Positions 54,225-63,623 of a stretch of DNA of 64,000 nucleotides are shown here, one piece after another. The DNA comes from Azospirillum sp. TSH64 (GTDB lineage: Bacteria; Pseudomonadota; Alphaproteobacteria; Azospirillales; Azospirillaceae). The first letter of the stretch is position 1; every line of letters begins with the position of its first letter. Location of the stretch: assembly GCF_003116035.1 (NCBI RefSeq), contig NZ_LGQW01000015.1, positions 3,112,897-3,176,896 of the forward strand, read 5' to 3'. A program made the translations under genes and the position numbers. The notes under the pieces were generated by a model. That model was not told the DNA's origin and did no database searches. It saw nothing but the letters and a program-made list of their open reading frames with translations.

Positions 54225-54698
54225 TCAGGCCGCCGAGGTCATCGGAAAGCCGCTGTAGTCGAGCGAGGCCGACCAGAAACGTTCCAGCTTGCGCAGGGTC
54301 TCGTTCGCCTTGGTCAGTTCCTCGTCGCTGAAGCCGGCCTTTTCCAGGGCGGTCAGATGACGTTCAAACATGACGCTGATCTTCTCGCGCAGATCCAGGC
54401 CCTTCTCCGACAGGCGGACACGGACCGAACGGCGGTCGTGCGGGGAGCGTTCCTGGCCGAGATAGCCGTTCTCGACCATCTTCTTGACGTTATAGGAGAC
54501 GTTGGAGCCCAGATAGTAACCGCGCGCGGTCAGTTCGCCGACCGTCATCTCGTCTTCGCCGATGTTGTACAGGATCAGGCTCTGGACGTTGTTGATGTCC
54601 TGGATGCCGAGCCTGTCCAACTCAGTCTTGAGCACTTCAAGAAAGTGGCGGTGAAGCCGCTCGATCAACAGAATGCTCTCATAATAAGGTTTGCGCAC
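54225..54698 (-). CDS. MarR-family winged-helix regulator, LdtR-like
   Basis: 157 residues. Winged-helix DNA-binding core with MTVGELTARGYYLGSNVSYN and the wing RSPHDRRSVRVRLSEKG. The N-terminal LLIERLHRHFLEVLKTELDR forms the dimer helix. This sequence type resembles the alphaproteobacterial LdtR group, linked to cell-wall transpeptidase and stress control, though that assignment is by memory of the family only. The GTG start at 54698 has AGGAG 7 bases upstream. Monocistronic by spacing; effector unknown. Confidence 0.85.
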   Translation of the reverse strand: MRKPYYESILLIERLHRHFLEVLKTELDRLGIQDINNVQSLILYNIGEDEMTVGELTARGYYLGSNVSYNVKKMVENGYLGQERSPHDRRSVRVRLSEKGLDLREKISVMFERHLTALEKAGFSDEELTKANETLRKLERFWSASLDYSGFPMTSAA

Positions 54699-54955
54699 CG
54701 CGGTCTCCTTTGGCTCTAACCGGCCGTTCCCCGCGCAAGGACGATACCGGGACCTTAAGGCGAGATTAACCGATCATTCGTCGGCAATCATCTTAATAAT
54801 TCCAGAAAAAGTCTGGCACAACCCGTCTGTACAGGCCCCTTTCGCAGGGTGCCCCCGGCGAAAGGCTTTCTACCGGGCGGCAGGTCCCGCATAAGCAAAA
54901 AGGGGAAGACCACGCAATCGGTGCGTGACCTTCATCCCTTCGACATCGCCTATGG

Positions 54956-56017
54956 TCAGTCCCGGAACACGAGATCGCCGCCAGACGGTTCGGCGAAGTG
55001 ACGCTCGACATCCGACGGACCGACATCGGCCAGTTCGGCCGGCTTCCATTTCGGGTTCTTGTCCTTGTCGACCAGGACGGCGCGGATGCCCTCATAGAAA
55101 TCGTCGCCGGCCAAGCAGGCGAGGCTGAGGCGCAGTTCCTGCACCATGCAGCCTTCAAAATCCAATTTGGCGCCCCGGCGCAGGGCAGCCAGCGTCACCT
55201 TCAGGCTGGTCGGCGACACCCGGCGCAGGATGGCGATCTGACCGGCCGCCCACTCGGTTCCCTCGGCTTCCAGCGCCTTGACGATGGCTTCGACGCTGTC
55301 GAAGGCGTAGCAGCGGTCGACCGCCGCGCGGATGCCGCTCACCGCCGCATCGCCCGCTTCGCCCCGGTGGGCGGCGACGGCTTCGTCGGCAGGGACTCCT
55401 GCCGCCAGATCGTCGATCAGCGCGTCGATCCGGGCGCTCGGCACGAAGGCGTCGGCGGCACCGATGGCAAGCAGGTCGGCCGCCTTCAGACGGTCGCCGG
55501 TCAGCCCCAGCCAGATGCCGACCTGCCCCGGCAGGCGCGGCAGGAAATAGGTGCCGCCGACGTCGGGATAGAGGCCGATGCCGGTCTCCGGCATGGCGAA
55601 CAGGGTGCGCTCGGTGACGATGCGGTGGGTGCCGTGCACCGACAGTCCGACGCCGCCGCCCATCGAGATGCCGTCGATCAGCGCGACATAGGGCTTGGAC
55701 AGGCGCTTGATCAGCCGGTTCAGCACATATTCCTCGCTGAAGAAGGCGCGGACCGGCCCGGTGTCGCCACGCCCCTCCCTGGCGGCCTTGCCAGCCTCAT
55801 ACAGGCTGACGACGTCGCCGCCGGCGCAGAATGCCTTTTCGCCGGCACCGCGAATCACGACGGCCTTGACCTCCGGATCGGCGTTCCAGGCCCGCAACTG
55901 CGGATCGAACAGCCTGATCATGCCCAGCGTCAGCGCGTTCATCGCCTTGGGCCGGTTGAGCGTGACGAGGCCGATGGCGCCCCGACGTTCGAACAGAATC
56001 TCAGCAGCGTCGCTCAT
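54956..56017 (-). CDS. Enoyl-CoA hydratase/3-hydroxyisobutyryl-CoA hydrolase family protein
   Basis: 353 residues, longer than simple crotonases (about 260) and matching HIBCH-type hydrolases. Features: RPKAMNALTLGM, oxyanion-hole stretch KAFCAGGDVVSLYE, GGGVGLSVHGTHRIVTE, and the active-site Glu/Asp segment PETGIGLYPDVGGTYFL. Expected to act on valine-degradation intermediates or a related CoA thioester in the cytosol. ATG 56017 chosen; a TTG at 56035 lies upstream. Confidence 0.9.
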   Translation of the reverse strand: MSDAAEILFERRGAIGLVTLNRPKAMNALTLGMIRLFDPQLRAWNADPEVKAVVIRGAGEKAFCAGGDVVSLYEAGKAAREGRGDTGPVRAFFSEEYVLNRLIKRLSKPYVALIDGISMGGGVGLSVHGTHRIVTERTLFAMPETGIGLYPDVGGTYFLPRLPGQVGIWLGLTGDRLKAADLLAIGAADAFVPSARIDALIDDLAAGVPADEAVAAHRGEAGDAAVSGIRAAVDRCYAFDSVEAIVKALEAEGTEWAAGQIAILRRVSPTSLKVTLAALRRGAKLDFEGCMVQELRLSLACLAGDDFYEGIRAVLVDKDKNPKWKPAELADVGPSDVERHFAEPSGGDLVFRD

Positions 56018-56289
56018 CGTCTTGTATTTTCTCAATTATCGTTGCGAATCGGGCGGTGGCGGGCCTCCTGCGCCATCCCTGCCGTGCATCCTTTTGCGCG
56101 TCAGGACGGCAGCGTTGGCCAACAGCGATGATACGGGAGCGGGCGGCGCTGTCAAACCCACCATACGGATCCGGATGTTCGCCCGTGACGGTCCGGCACA
56201 GCCAATCAGGAACATCACCCCTCTTGGACCGTTGCGCTCACGCTCTCATCTGAAGACGAGACACCATTCGACTTCTCAGGGAAGGTCAG

Positions 56290-56328
56290 ATGCCGATGCC
56301 GCTCAACAGCCTGCCGGGTGCGCCATGA
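56290..56328 (+). CDS. Short upstream ORF overlapping the lipid kinase start
   Basis: A 12-codon frame (ATG 56290) reads MPMPLNSLPGAP and stops with the TGA of ATGA, where the ATG is the kinase start at 56325. AGGGAAGG lies 4 bases before it, a better ribosome site than the kinase ATG has. This arrangement would translationally couple the kinase to the short frame. No function is implied for the peptide, and coincidence is possible. The rest of the 307-base gap from 56018 has no clear signal. Confidence 0.4.
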   Translation: MPMPLNSLPGAP

Positions 56329-57218
56329 AGATCGGAATCGTCCTGAACCGGCAGGCGGGCTCACTGGTCGATCGGCCCATAGACCGCGCCGAGGCGGCGA
56401 TCCGCACGGCGTTCGAACGGCATGGTGCGACCGTAGACCTCCATACCGTCGACGGCGCGCAATGCACCGATACGATCCAACGGGTGCTGGACTCCGATGC
56501 CGAGGCCGTTGTGGTCGGCGGCGGAGACGGCACGCTGCACAGCGCGGCGAAGCTGGCACTCCCGAAGGGCAAGACGCTGGGCGTGATTCCGCTGGGCACT
56601 CTCAATCTATTGGCTCGTGATCTTCATGTTCCGCTGGAACTGGAGGATGCGGCGGAGGCACTGGCCGCGGGGCGGGTCCGCGCCATCGACATCGCCGAGG
56701 TGAATGGGGAGCCCTACCTCAACAGTTCGGTTCTGGGCTTCTATCCGCAGGTGGTCCAGGAACGTGAGCGCCAGCGCAAGCAGCACCGGCTGCTGAAATG
56801 GCCCGGTGCCGCCGTGGCCCTGGCGAAGACGCTGTACCGCCTTCCGATGCTGGATGTGCGGCTGGACTGGGGCGAGGGTCCGCGGCGGATGCGCACGCCG
56901 ATTCTGGTGGTTTCCAACAATGTCTATGATGACGGGTTCGGGCTGGTCCTCTCCCGCCAGGCGCTCGATGCCGGAAAACTCGGGGTTTATGTGGCCCGCG
57001 AACGGAACGCCTTTGCAATGTTGCGGTTGATGGGACGTCTGGTTGCGGGTTCGTGGAAGCAGGACGAAGGGCTGGAGACCTATGCGGTCACCAGCCTCAC
57101 GGTCCACAGCCGCAGGCACCACCTGAAGATGGTCAACGATGGTGAGATCCGGAAACTGCACACCCCGCTGCATTATCGGATTCTCCCCGGCGCACTGAAG
57201 GTTCTGGCGCCCGGCTGA
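56325..57218 (+). CDS. Diacylglycerol kinase-like lipid kinase
   Basis: 297 residues of the YegS/DGK catalytic fold. VLNRQAGSL at the N-terminus, nucleotide-binding VVVGGGDGTLHSAAKLAL and PLGTLNLLARDLHV are typical. The C-terminal MVNDGEIRKLHTPLHY carries the closing substrate-loop Asp-Gly. Phosphorylates a lipid such as diacylglycerol or a sphingoid base; exact substrate unknown. The start is the ATG that overlaps the short upstream ORF. The metallophosphoesterase gene begins 19 bases after its stop. Confidence 0.9.
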   Translation: MKIGIVLNRQAGSLVDRPIDRAEAAIRTAFERHGATVDLHTVDGAQCTDTIQRVLDSDAEAVVVGGGDGTLHSAAKLALPKGKTLGVIPLGTLNLLARDLHVPLELEDAAEALAAGRVRAIDIAEVNGEPYLNSSVLGFYPQVVQERERQRKQHRLLKWPGAAVALAKTLYRLPMLDVRLDWGEGPRRMRTPILVVSNNVYDDGFGLVLSRQALDAGKLGVYVARERNAFAMLRLMGRLVAGSWKQDEGLETYAVTSLTVHSRRHHLKMVNDGEIRKLHTPLHYRILPGALKVLAPG

Positions 57219-57237
57219 GAGAAAGGATGAGGATGGC

Positions 57238-58164
57238 GTGAAACGGCTCGCTCACATTTCCGACCTGCATTTCGGGCGGATCGATCCGCGCGTTGTCGAT
57301 GGCCTGCTGGCCGACCTGACCATGCAGGCTCCCGACCTGATCGTCATTTCAGGCGACTTCGTCCAACGGGCCAAGCCGCGCCATTTCGAGGAGGCGCGGG
57401 CCTTCCTGCAGAAATTGCCGTTTCCCTACATGGCCGTACCGGGCAATCATGACATCCCGGTTTACAATGTGTTCAAGCGCTTCACCGACCCGTTCGGCCA
57501 TTACCGGCGCTACATCACCAGCGACTTCAGTCCGCTGCACATCGACGACGAGATCGCGGTGCTGGGCATCAACACCGCCCGCCCCGTGATCATGGATTTT
57601 TCCGAAGGGAGGATGAACAAGCGGCAGATCGCGCGGGTCCGCGAGGTATTCTGCGGAATGCCGGACAGGATGTTCAAGGTGCTGTTCACCCACCATCCCT
57701 TCCTGCCGCCGCCCGACCTGCCCAAGACCCAGCTGGTCGGTCGCCACAAGCTGGCGCTGCCGGCGTTGGAAAGCTGCGGTGTCGACCTGCTGCTGGCCGG
57801 GCATCTGCACAAGGCCTATTCCGGCGACATCATGAGTTTTCACACCCAGGTCGCCCGGTCCATCCTGGTTGCGCAGGCCTCCACCGCCACCTCGACCCGT
57901 CTGCGGAACGAGGCGAACGCCTATAACCTGATCACCGTCGCCCATCCCAATGTGACGTTCGAGGTGCGGTCCTGGGAGGGCGCGGCCTTTACCGGCGGAC
58001 TGGTGTCCAGTTACCGCAAGGAAGGCAATCGCTGGGCTCTACAGGCACAGGACACCGGTTTCCGCCCGGTCGGCGCCGACGATTCCGCCGTTGCCGATCC
58101 GATGGCGGCGCAATGGGAGTCGGTTGCCCGACAGGCAGGCGGCGAAGCCCATGGCGGGGCATGA
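57238..58164 (+). CDS. Calcineurin-like metallophosphoesterase
   Basis: 308 residues. The metal-ligand motifs are complete: HISDLHFG (DxH), VISGDFVQRA (GD), PGNHDIP (GNHD), THHPFLPP and AGHLHKAYSG (GHxH). It begins at GTG 57238 with AGGATGAGG just upstream and lies 19 bases after the lipid kinase, so likely cotranscribed. That pairing suggests a phosphoester of a lipid or nucleotide, but this is guilt by association. Confidence 0.9.
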   Translation: MKRLAHISDLHFGRIDPRVVDGLLADLTMQAPDLIVISGDFVQRAKPRHFEEARAFLQKLPFPYMAVPGNHDIPVYNVFKRFTDPFGHYRRYITSDFSPLHIDDEIAVLGINTARPVIMDFSEGRMNKRQIARVREVFCGMPDRMFKVLFTHHPFLPPPDLPKTQLVGRHKLALPALESCGVDLLLAGHLHKAYSGDIMSFHTQVARSILVAQASTATSTRLRNEANAYNLITVAHPNVTFEVRSWEGAAFTGGLVSSYRKEGNRWALQAQDTGFRPVGADDSAVADPMAAQWESVARQAGGEAHGGA

Positions 58165-58244
58165 ACCCTGCGCAAGGCTCATGCCCGGTCCCCAGGGACT
58201 GGAACGGCCCCCGCGGCTTGAGTTCACTATGAGGGAAGGCGTAG

Positions 58245-59285
<1,041 letters not shown>

Positions 59286-59314
59286 GCAGCTCGGGACCGT
59301 CTTTGAGCCGTTCG

Positions 59315-59340
59315 GGGCCGCGGAGCGATCCGCGGCCCTT
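59315..59340 (+). terminator. Terminator after hemB
   Basis: Perfect 10-bp stem GGGCCGCGGA / TCCGCGGCCC with a GCGA tetraloop, then TTTAT. Ends 36 bases before the next gene. Confidence 0.8.
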
Positions 59341-59375
59341 TATCGTCAGGGCATCCCGAACGACGGAGATGTCCG

Positions 59376-59933
59376 ATGACCGCCGAATTTCCCGCCCGCA
59401 TGGCTCTGCTGGCCGCCCTGCTGCTGGCCGCATCGCCCGCCGCGGCATTCGACCTGCACAGCCCCGATTTCACCGACAAGTCGCTGATCCCCGAGCGCAA
59501 TGTCTTCGCCGGCTTCGGCTGTACCGGCGGCAACCAGTCGCCGGCCTTGAGCTGGACGGCGCCGCCGGCCGGCACGCGCAGCCTGGCCGTCACCATCTAC
59601 GATCCGGATGCGCCGACCGGCAGTGGCTGGTGGCATTGGCTGGTGTTCAATCTGCCGCCCGACAGCCGTGGCCTGCCGGCCGGTGCCGGCGATGCTGCCA
59701 AGCCGAACCTGCCCGCCGGTGCCGTGCAGAGCCGCACCGACTTCGGCATCTCCGGCTACGGTGGTCCCTGCCCGCCGCAGGGCGACAAGCCGCACCGCTA
59801 TATCGTCACCGTCCATGCGCTGAAGGTCGACAGCCTGCCCCTGCCCGCCGACGCATCGGGCGCCATGATCGGCTTCAACCTGAACGCCGCCAGTTTGGGC
59901 AAGGCGACGCTGACGGCCCGTTACGGCCGTTGA
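59376..59933 (+). CDS. YbhB/YbcL-type Raf-kinase-inhibitor-like (PEBP) protein
   Basis: 185 residues with a signal peptide (ALLAALLLAASPAAA). The mature PEBP fold shows SPDFTDKSLIPERNVF, CTGGNQSPALSW, VTIYDPDAPTGSGWWHWLVF (the DPDAP anion-pocket motif) and YGGPCPPQGDKPHRYIV. Bacterial members are periplasmic or secreted, with no settled function. It may be the same transcription unit as hemB only by read-through of the terminator. Confidence 0.9.
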   Translation: MTAEFPARMALLAALLLAASPAAAFDLHSPDFTDKSLIPERNVFAGFGCTGGNQSPALSWTAPPAGTRSLAVTIYDPDAPTGSGWWHWLVFNLPPDSRGLPAGAGDAAKPNLPAGAVQSRTDFGISGYGGPCPPQGDKPHRYIVTVHALKVDSLPLPADASGAMIGFNLNAASLGKATLTARYGR

Positions 59934-59975
59934 TCGCCCAAGCCGACCGGCCCTAGACTCGGCCGAGGCCGAAGG

Positions 59976-60845
59976 ATGAATGCCATGGGTCCCGATCTGC
60001 TCGCCCGCCTGTCCCGCTTCGCCGCCCGCGATCTCCGTCCCGGCGGCGGCGATCGGCCACACCGGCCGGAACTGTGGGCCTTCATCGCCCACGACCGTGA
60101 GCGTCTGGCCGAGGTGCAGATCGAGCGCACCGCCCTGATCGCGGTGCTGGAAGGCACCAAGGAACTGACCGACCAATCCGGCACAACCCGCCGCTTCCCG
60201 GCCGGCAGCGCCATGCTGCTGCCGCCGGGCTGGTCCGGGGCGGTGGTGAACGATCCCAGCTACGGCGGACGTTACCGTGCGCTGGTGCTGGAGTTCCGGG
60301 CGGAGATGGTCCGGCGCCTTCTGCGTACCCATGGCACGGACGGGCTGACGCAGCGCAGCCGGCCCGGCGATTGGCATGTCATCCTGACGCCATCCCTGAC
60401 CGACGCCATCCACCATGCCGCCGCCGGTCTCACCGCCGACCCGCCACTCCCGCCCAAGCTGGCGGAGCATCGCTGCATGGAGGTGTTGCTGGCCTTGCTG
60501 GAGGATGGTGTCTGGTGGCTGGGACCGGTGGCGCCGACCGGGACCACCGACGCGGTGCGCCAGTTGCTGCGGACCCAGCCTGACATTCCCTGGACCGCGG
60601 AGCGTGTGGCCGGGGCGCTCAACCTCAGCACCGGCACGCTGCGCCGCCGCTTGAGCGATGAGGGGTGTTCGGTCCGCAGCATCCTGACGGAAGAACGGGT
60701 TGCCCATGCCCGCGACCTGCTGCAAAGCGAGGGACTGAGCGTGCAGGAAGCGGCGGAGGCCTGCGGTTATGCCAACCGCTCCCACTTCGCCCGCCGCATT
60801 AGGGAAGCGATGGGCGTCAATCCGTCGAACCTGCGGGGACGCTGA
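59976..60845 (+). CDS. AraC-family transcriptional regulator
   Basis: 289 residues. The N-terminal cupin-like sensor (about 30-110: PAGSAMLLPPGW) is followed by two helix-turn-helix motifs (about 190-285): WTAERVAGALNLSTGTLRRR and LSVQEAAEACGYANRSHFAR, with the final MGVNPSNLRGR. It overlaps the convergent TetR gene by 29 bases. Neither the ligand nor its targets are clear; it is separated by 42 bases from the YbhB-like gene. Confidence 0.9.
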   Translation: MNAMGPDLLARLSRFAARDLRPGGGDRPHRPELWAFIAHDRERLAEVQIERTALIAVLEGTKELTDQSGTTRRFPAGSAMLLPPGWSGAVVNDPSYGGRYRALVLEFRAEMVRRLLRTHGTDGLTQRSRPGDWHVILTPSLTDAIHHAAAGLTADPPLPPKLAEHRCMEVLLALLEDGVWWLGPVAPTGTTDAVRQLLRTQPDIPWTAERVAGALNLSTGTLRRRLSDEGCSVRSILTEERVAHARDLLQSEGLSVQEAAEACGYANRSHFARRIREAMGVNPSNLRGR

Positions 60846-61467
60846 TCGGCGCAGCACCGTAGGCGCGGATCAGGGCTGCGACCGAATCGGCGATCACCGT
60901 CTCCGGGTCGGCGGTGACCGGCAGGCCCAGCATGGTCGGCCAGAACAGAACCTCCTTCATGCCGCCCAGCAACTGGGTCGCCACCACATGCGGATCCGGC
61001 GCGTTCAATCGGCCGCGGGCATGCTGGGCGGCGATATAGTCGTCGAGCAGTGCATAGGCTTGGCTCTTGCCGCCCTCCAGATAGTCCTGCGACAGCTCGG
61101 GAAAGCGCTGGTGCTCGGCGATCACCAGGCGCAGGAGGCCACGCACCTCCGGCCGGCCGGTATGCACCAGCAGGGAGCGCAGGAAAGCCGGCAATGCCTT
61201 CTCCGGCGGTTGGTCGTGGCGCAGCAGGCTTTGTCCGTCCTCGCTGCGGAACCCCTCGTAGAGTTCCGATACAACGGCCTGGAACAGCTCCCGCTTGCCG
61301 GGAAAGTGGTTGTAAACGGTACGTTTCGACACATTGGCGTCGGCGGCGATGGCGTCCATCGACGAAGCCTCGTAGCCATGTGTGAGGAAAGCGCGTGTCG
61401 CCGCCTCCACCACCGCATCCCGTTTGACCGAACCGCGCGCGGCCCCCCCCGCCTGAGACGTTGACAT
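60817..61467 (-). CDS. TetR-family repressor
   Basis: 216 residues. An N-terminal helix-turn-helix (about 17-60: AATRAFLTHGYEASSMDAIA then DANVSKRTVYNHFPGKRELF) and a C-terminal ligand domain of the TetR_C type (AefR-like). The divergent aldo/keto reductase gene has its promoter -10 box inside a palindrome (61483-61498), a good candidate operator. The -35 box of that promoter overlaps the first codons of this gene. ATG at 61467. Confidence 0.92.
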   Translation of the reverse strand: MSTSQAGGAARGSVKRDAVVEAATRAFLTHGYEASSMDAIAADANVSKRTVYNHFPGKRELFQAVVSELYEGFRSEDGQSLLRHDQPPEKALPAFLRSLLVHTGRPEVRGLLRLVIAEHQRFPELSQDYLEGGKSQAYALLDDYIAAQHARGRLNAPDPHVVATQLLGGMKEVLFWPTMLGLPVTADPETVIADSVAALIRAYGAAPISVPAGSTD

Positions 61468-61498
61468 TCCCCACCCTCAAAGTACACTGCACAGTGTA
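61461..61498 (+). promoter_or_regulatory. Promoter and TetR-type operator of the aldo/keto reductase gene
   Basis: TTGACA (61461-61466), 16-base spacer, TACACT (61483-61488) form a near-consensus sigma-70 promoter reading toward the reductase. The -10 is the left arm of a perfect 7-bp inverted repeat TACACTG-CA-CAGTGTA (61483-61498). A repressor bound there would block the promoter, and because it lies 16 bases from the TetR start it would also affect the TetR gene itself. Confidence 0.75.
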
Positions 61499-61562
61499 GT
61501 GTAGTTGTTGCCGCAGGCTTCCAGGGTAATCCGCCCGGCCGCGGCACGGGAGGGGTAAAGCG

Positions 61563-62546
61563 ATGAAACAGCGCAACATCGGTGGCATTCTCTCGGTTTC
61601 CGAAATCGGCCTCGGTTGCATGGGCATGTCGGAGTTTTATGGCCCGACCGACGATGCCCAGTCGCTCACCACGCTGGAACGGGCGTTGGAGCTTGGCGTC
61701 ACCCACTACGACACCGCCGACATGTATGGCAGTGGACACAATGAAACGCTGCTCGCCCGTTTCCTGGCCGGCAAGCGCGACCGGGTGACGCTCGCCACCA
61801 AGTTCGGCATCGTCCGCCAGCCCGGCGAGTATGCCCGCCGGGTCGATACCAGCGCGGCCTATGTGGCCCAGGCCTGCGATGCTTCGCTGAAGCGGCTGGG
61901 GGTGGAGACCATCGACCTCTATTATGCGCACCGCATCAACCCGGACATTCCGGTGGAAGAGACGGTCGGAGCCATGGCCGATCTGGTCAACGCGGGCAAG
62001 GTCCGCGCGCTCGGCCTGTCGGAGGTGTCCGCGGCCACCCTGCGCCGCGCACACGCCGTCCATCCCATTGCCGCGGTGCAGAGCGAATATTCGCTGTGGA
62101 CCCGCGATGTGGAGGCTGGGGTGCTGCCGACCTGCCGCGAGTTGGGCGTCTCGCTGGTCGCCTACGCACCGCTCGGCCGCGGCATGTTGACCGGTGCGGT
62201 CAGCAGTCCCGACCAGTTTGCCGAGAACGATTTCCGCCGCGTGGCACCGCGCTTTGCCGGAGACAATTTCGACCGCAATCTGGCGCTGGTCGAGCAGGTG
62301 AAGGCACTGGCGGCACAGAAGGGCTGCACCCCGGGACAAGTGGCGCTGGCATGGCTGCTGGCCCAGGGACCGGACATTTTGCCGATTCCAGGCACCAAGC
62401 GGATCAAGTATCTGGAGGAGAATGTCGGCGCCGCAGCGGTGACGCTGACCGTTGCGGAGGTCAAGGCGCTGAGCGATGCGCTGCCTCCGGGAGTGGCGGC
62501 AGGGGCCCGCTATACAGCTGAAGGGATGCGCGGAGTGAATGTGTAG
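61563..62546 (+). CDS. Aldo/keto reductase
   Basis: 327 residues, TIM-barrel NADPH-dependent oxidoreductase of the YajO/AKR group. The catalytic Asp-Tyr is in [16 protein letters not shown], the Lys in [11 protein letters not shown] and the His in DLYYAHRIN; cofactor binding is near [14 protein letters not shown]. The ribosome site AGGGGTAAAG precedes ATG 61563. Divergent from a TetR gene with a palindrome over the promoter, so probably repressed by it and induced by an aldehyde or ketone. Substrate unknown. Confidence 0.94.
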   Translation: MKQRNIGGILSVSEIGLGCMGMSEFYGPTDDAQSLTTLERALELGVTHYDTADMYGSGHNETLLARFLAGKRDRVTLATKFGIVRQPGEYARRVDTSAAYVAQACDASLKRLGVETIDLYYAHRINPDIPVEETVGAMADLVNAGKVRALGLSEVSAATLRRAHAVHPIAAVQSEYSLWTRDVEAGVLPTCRELGVSLVAYAPLGRGMLTGAVSSPDQFAENDFRRVAPRFAGDNFDRNLALVEQVKALAAQKGCTPGQVALAWLLAQGPDILPIPGTKRIKYLEENVGAAAVTLTVAEVKALSDALPPGVAAGARYTAEGMRGVNV

Positions 62547-62596
62547 GACGCGATGACGGAAGATGGGAGGAGGCATCGTCTGCCGCCTCCCAAATC

Positions 62597-63619
62597 CTAC
62601 TTCGGCGTTCCCGACCACACTTGGAACTGTGTGGTCTCCATCAACATGTCGCTGTGGCCGAACGCCGCCTTGAACAGCTTGCCGACGCCGGCAGTCCGTT
62701 GCGTCACCGCCACCAGGGTGCCGCGCAGCTTCAGATACTGCTTCGTCCCCGCCACCAGCGCGTCGAGCATGCCGAAATCCTCGTCCTTGCCGCGGTGGAG
62801 CGGCGGGTTGGACAGGATCAGGCCGAAACGTTCGCGGGTGCCCAGCCCGGCCAAGCCGTCGCTCAGCACCAGTTCGGCGTCCGGCACATTCTGACGGGCG
62901 GCGTGCAGGGCTACCGCGTCGATGTCCAGCAGGGTCAGCGGCGCGTCAGGCTGCTGCTCACGCACGGCCCGCGCGATCACCCCGGCGCCGCAGCCGAAAT
63001 CCAGCACGCGGGTGCCGGCCGCCACCTCCGGCAGCACCTTCAGCAGGCATTCGGTGCCGGCATCCAGATGGCCGTGGGCGAACAGGCCCGGATAGGACAC
63101 CAGCTCCAGCGTCCGGTCGGGCAGAGTGAGGGTGACGGTCTGCCGCCAATCCTCCAGGGCCCCTTTGGCCGGTGCATCGGTGCGCCGGGTCAGCAGCAGC
63201 CGGGCGCGCCGCTTGATGATCAGCGTTTCCGGCTCTTCCGCCAGCCCGTCCAGATGCTTCGCGGCACTGGTCACGCCTTCGTCGTTGCCGCCGGCGATCC
63301 ACAGCGGGGCACCGGGGGCAAGGCGGGAGGCGAGCGCATGAAGCGCCATCTCGAATCCGGCCCAGCCGCGCGGCAGGCGCAGCACGGCGCCGTCGAACGG
63401 CCCCTCCGCCGGCCAGGGCGTGGCAGCCTGCCCGCCTGTGGCGAGACGGTTCCACACCACCACGTCCGCACCGCCATCACGGAGTGCGTCGGCGATGGCG
63501 CCGTCACTGTCGAAGGCGACGAGAATCCGGCCCTGCGGCCGGATTTCGGACAGGGCTTCGGCGGCCACGGCGGCGACGGTGGAGTCGCGGTCCGTGGCCC
63601 GATTGTCGAGGCGTGCCAC
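62597..63619 (-). CDS. RsmC/RlmG-like rRNA (guanine-N2) methyltransferase
   Basis: 340 residues, two Rossmann-like domains. The N-terminal half (about 1-170) is degenerate, as in RsmC. The C-terminal half has motif I VLDFGCGAGVIARAV, LTLLDIDAVALHAARQN and the catalytic NPPLHRG (guanine-N2 type). Whether the target is 16S G1207 (RsmC) or 23S G1835 (RlmG) cannot be told. It lies 4 bases after the smpB stop, so is likely cotranscribed with it. Confidence 0.88.
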   Translation of the reverse strand: MARLDNRATDRDSTVAAVAAEALSEIRPQGRILVAFDSDGAIADALRDGGADVVVWNRLATGGQAATPWPAEGPFDGAVLRLPRGWAGFEMALHALASRLAPGAPLWIAGGNDEGVTSAAKHLDGLAEEPETLIIKRRARLLLTRRTDAPAKGALEDWRQTVTLTLPDRTLELVSYPGLFAHGHLDAGTECLLKVLPEVAAGTRVLDFGCGAGVIARAVREQQPDAPLTLLDIDAVALHAARQNVPDAELVLSDGLAGLGTRERFGLILSNPPLHRGKDEDFGMLDALVAGTKQYLKLRGTLVAVTQRTAGVGKLFKAAFGHSDMLMETTQFQVWSGTPK

Positions 63620-63623
63620 CGTA

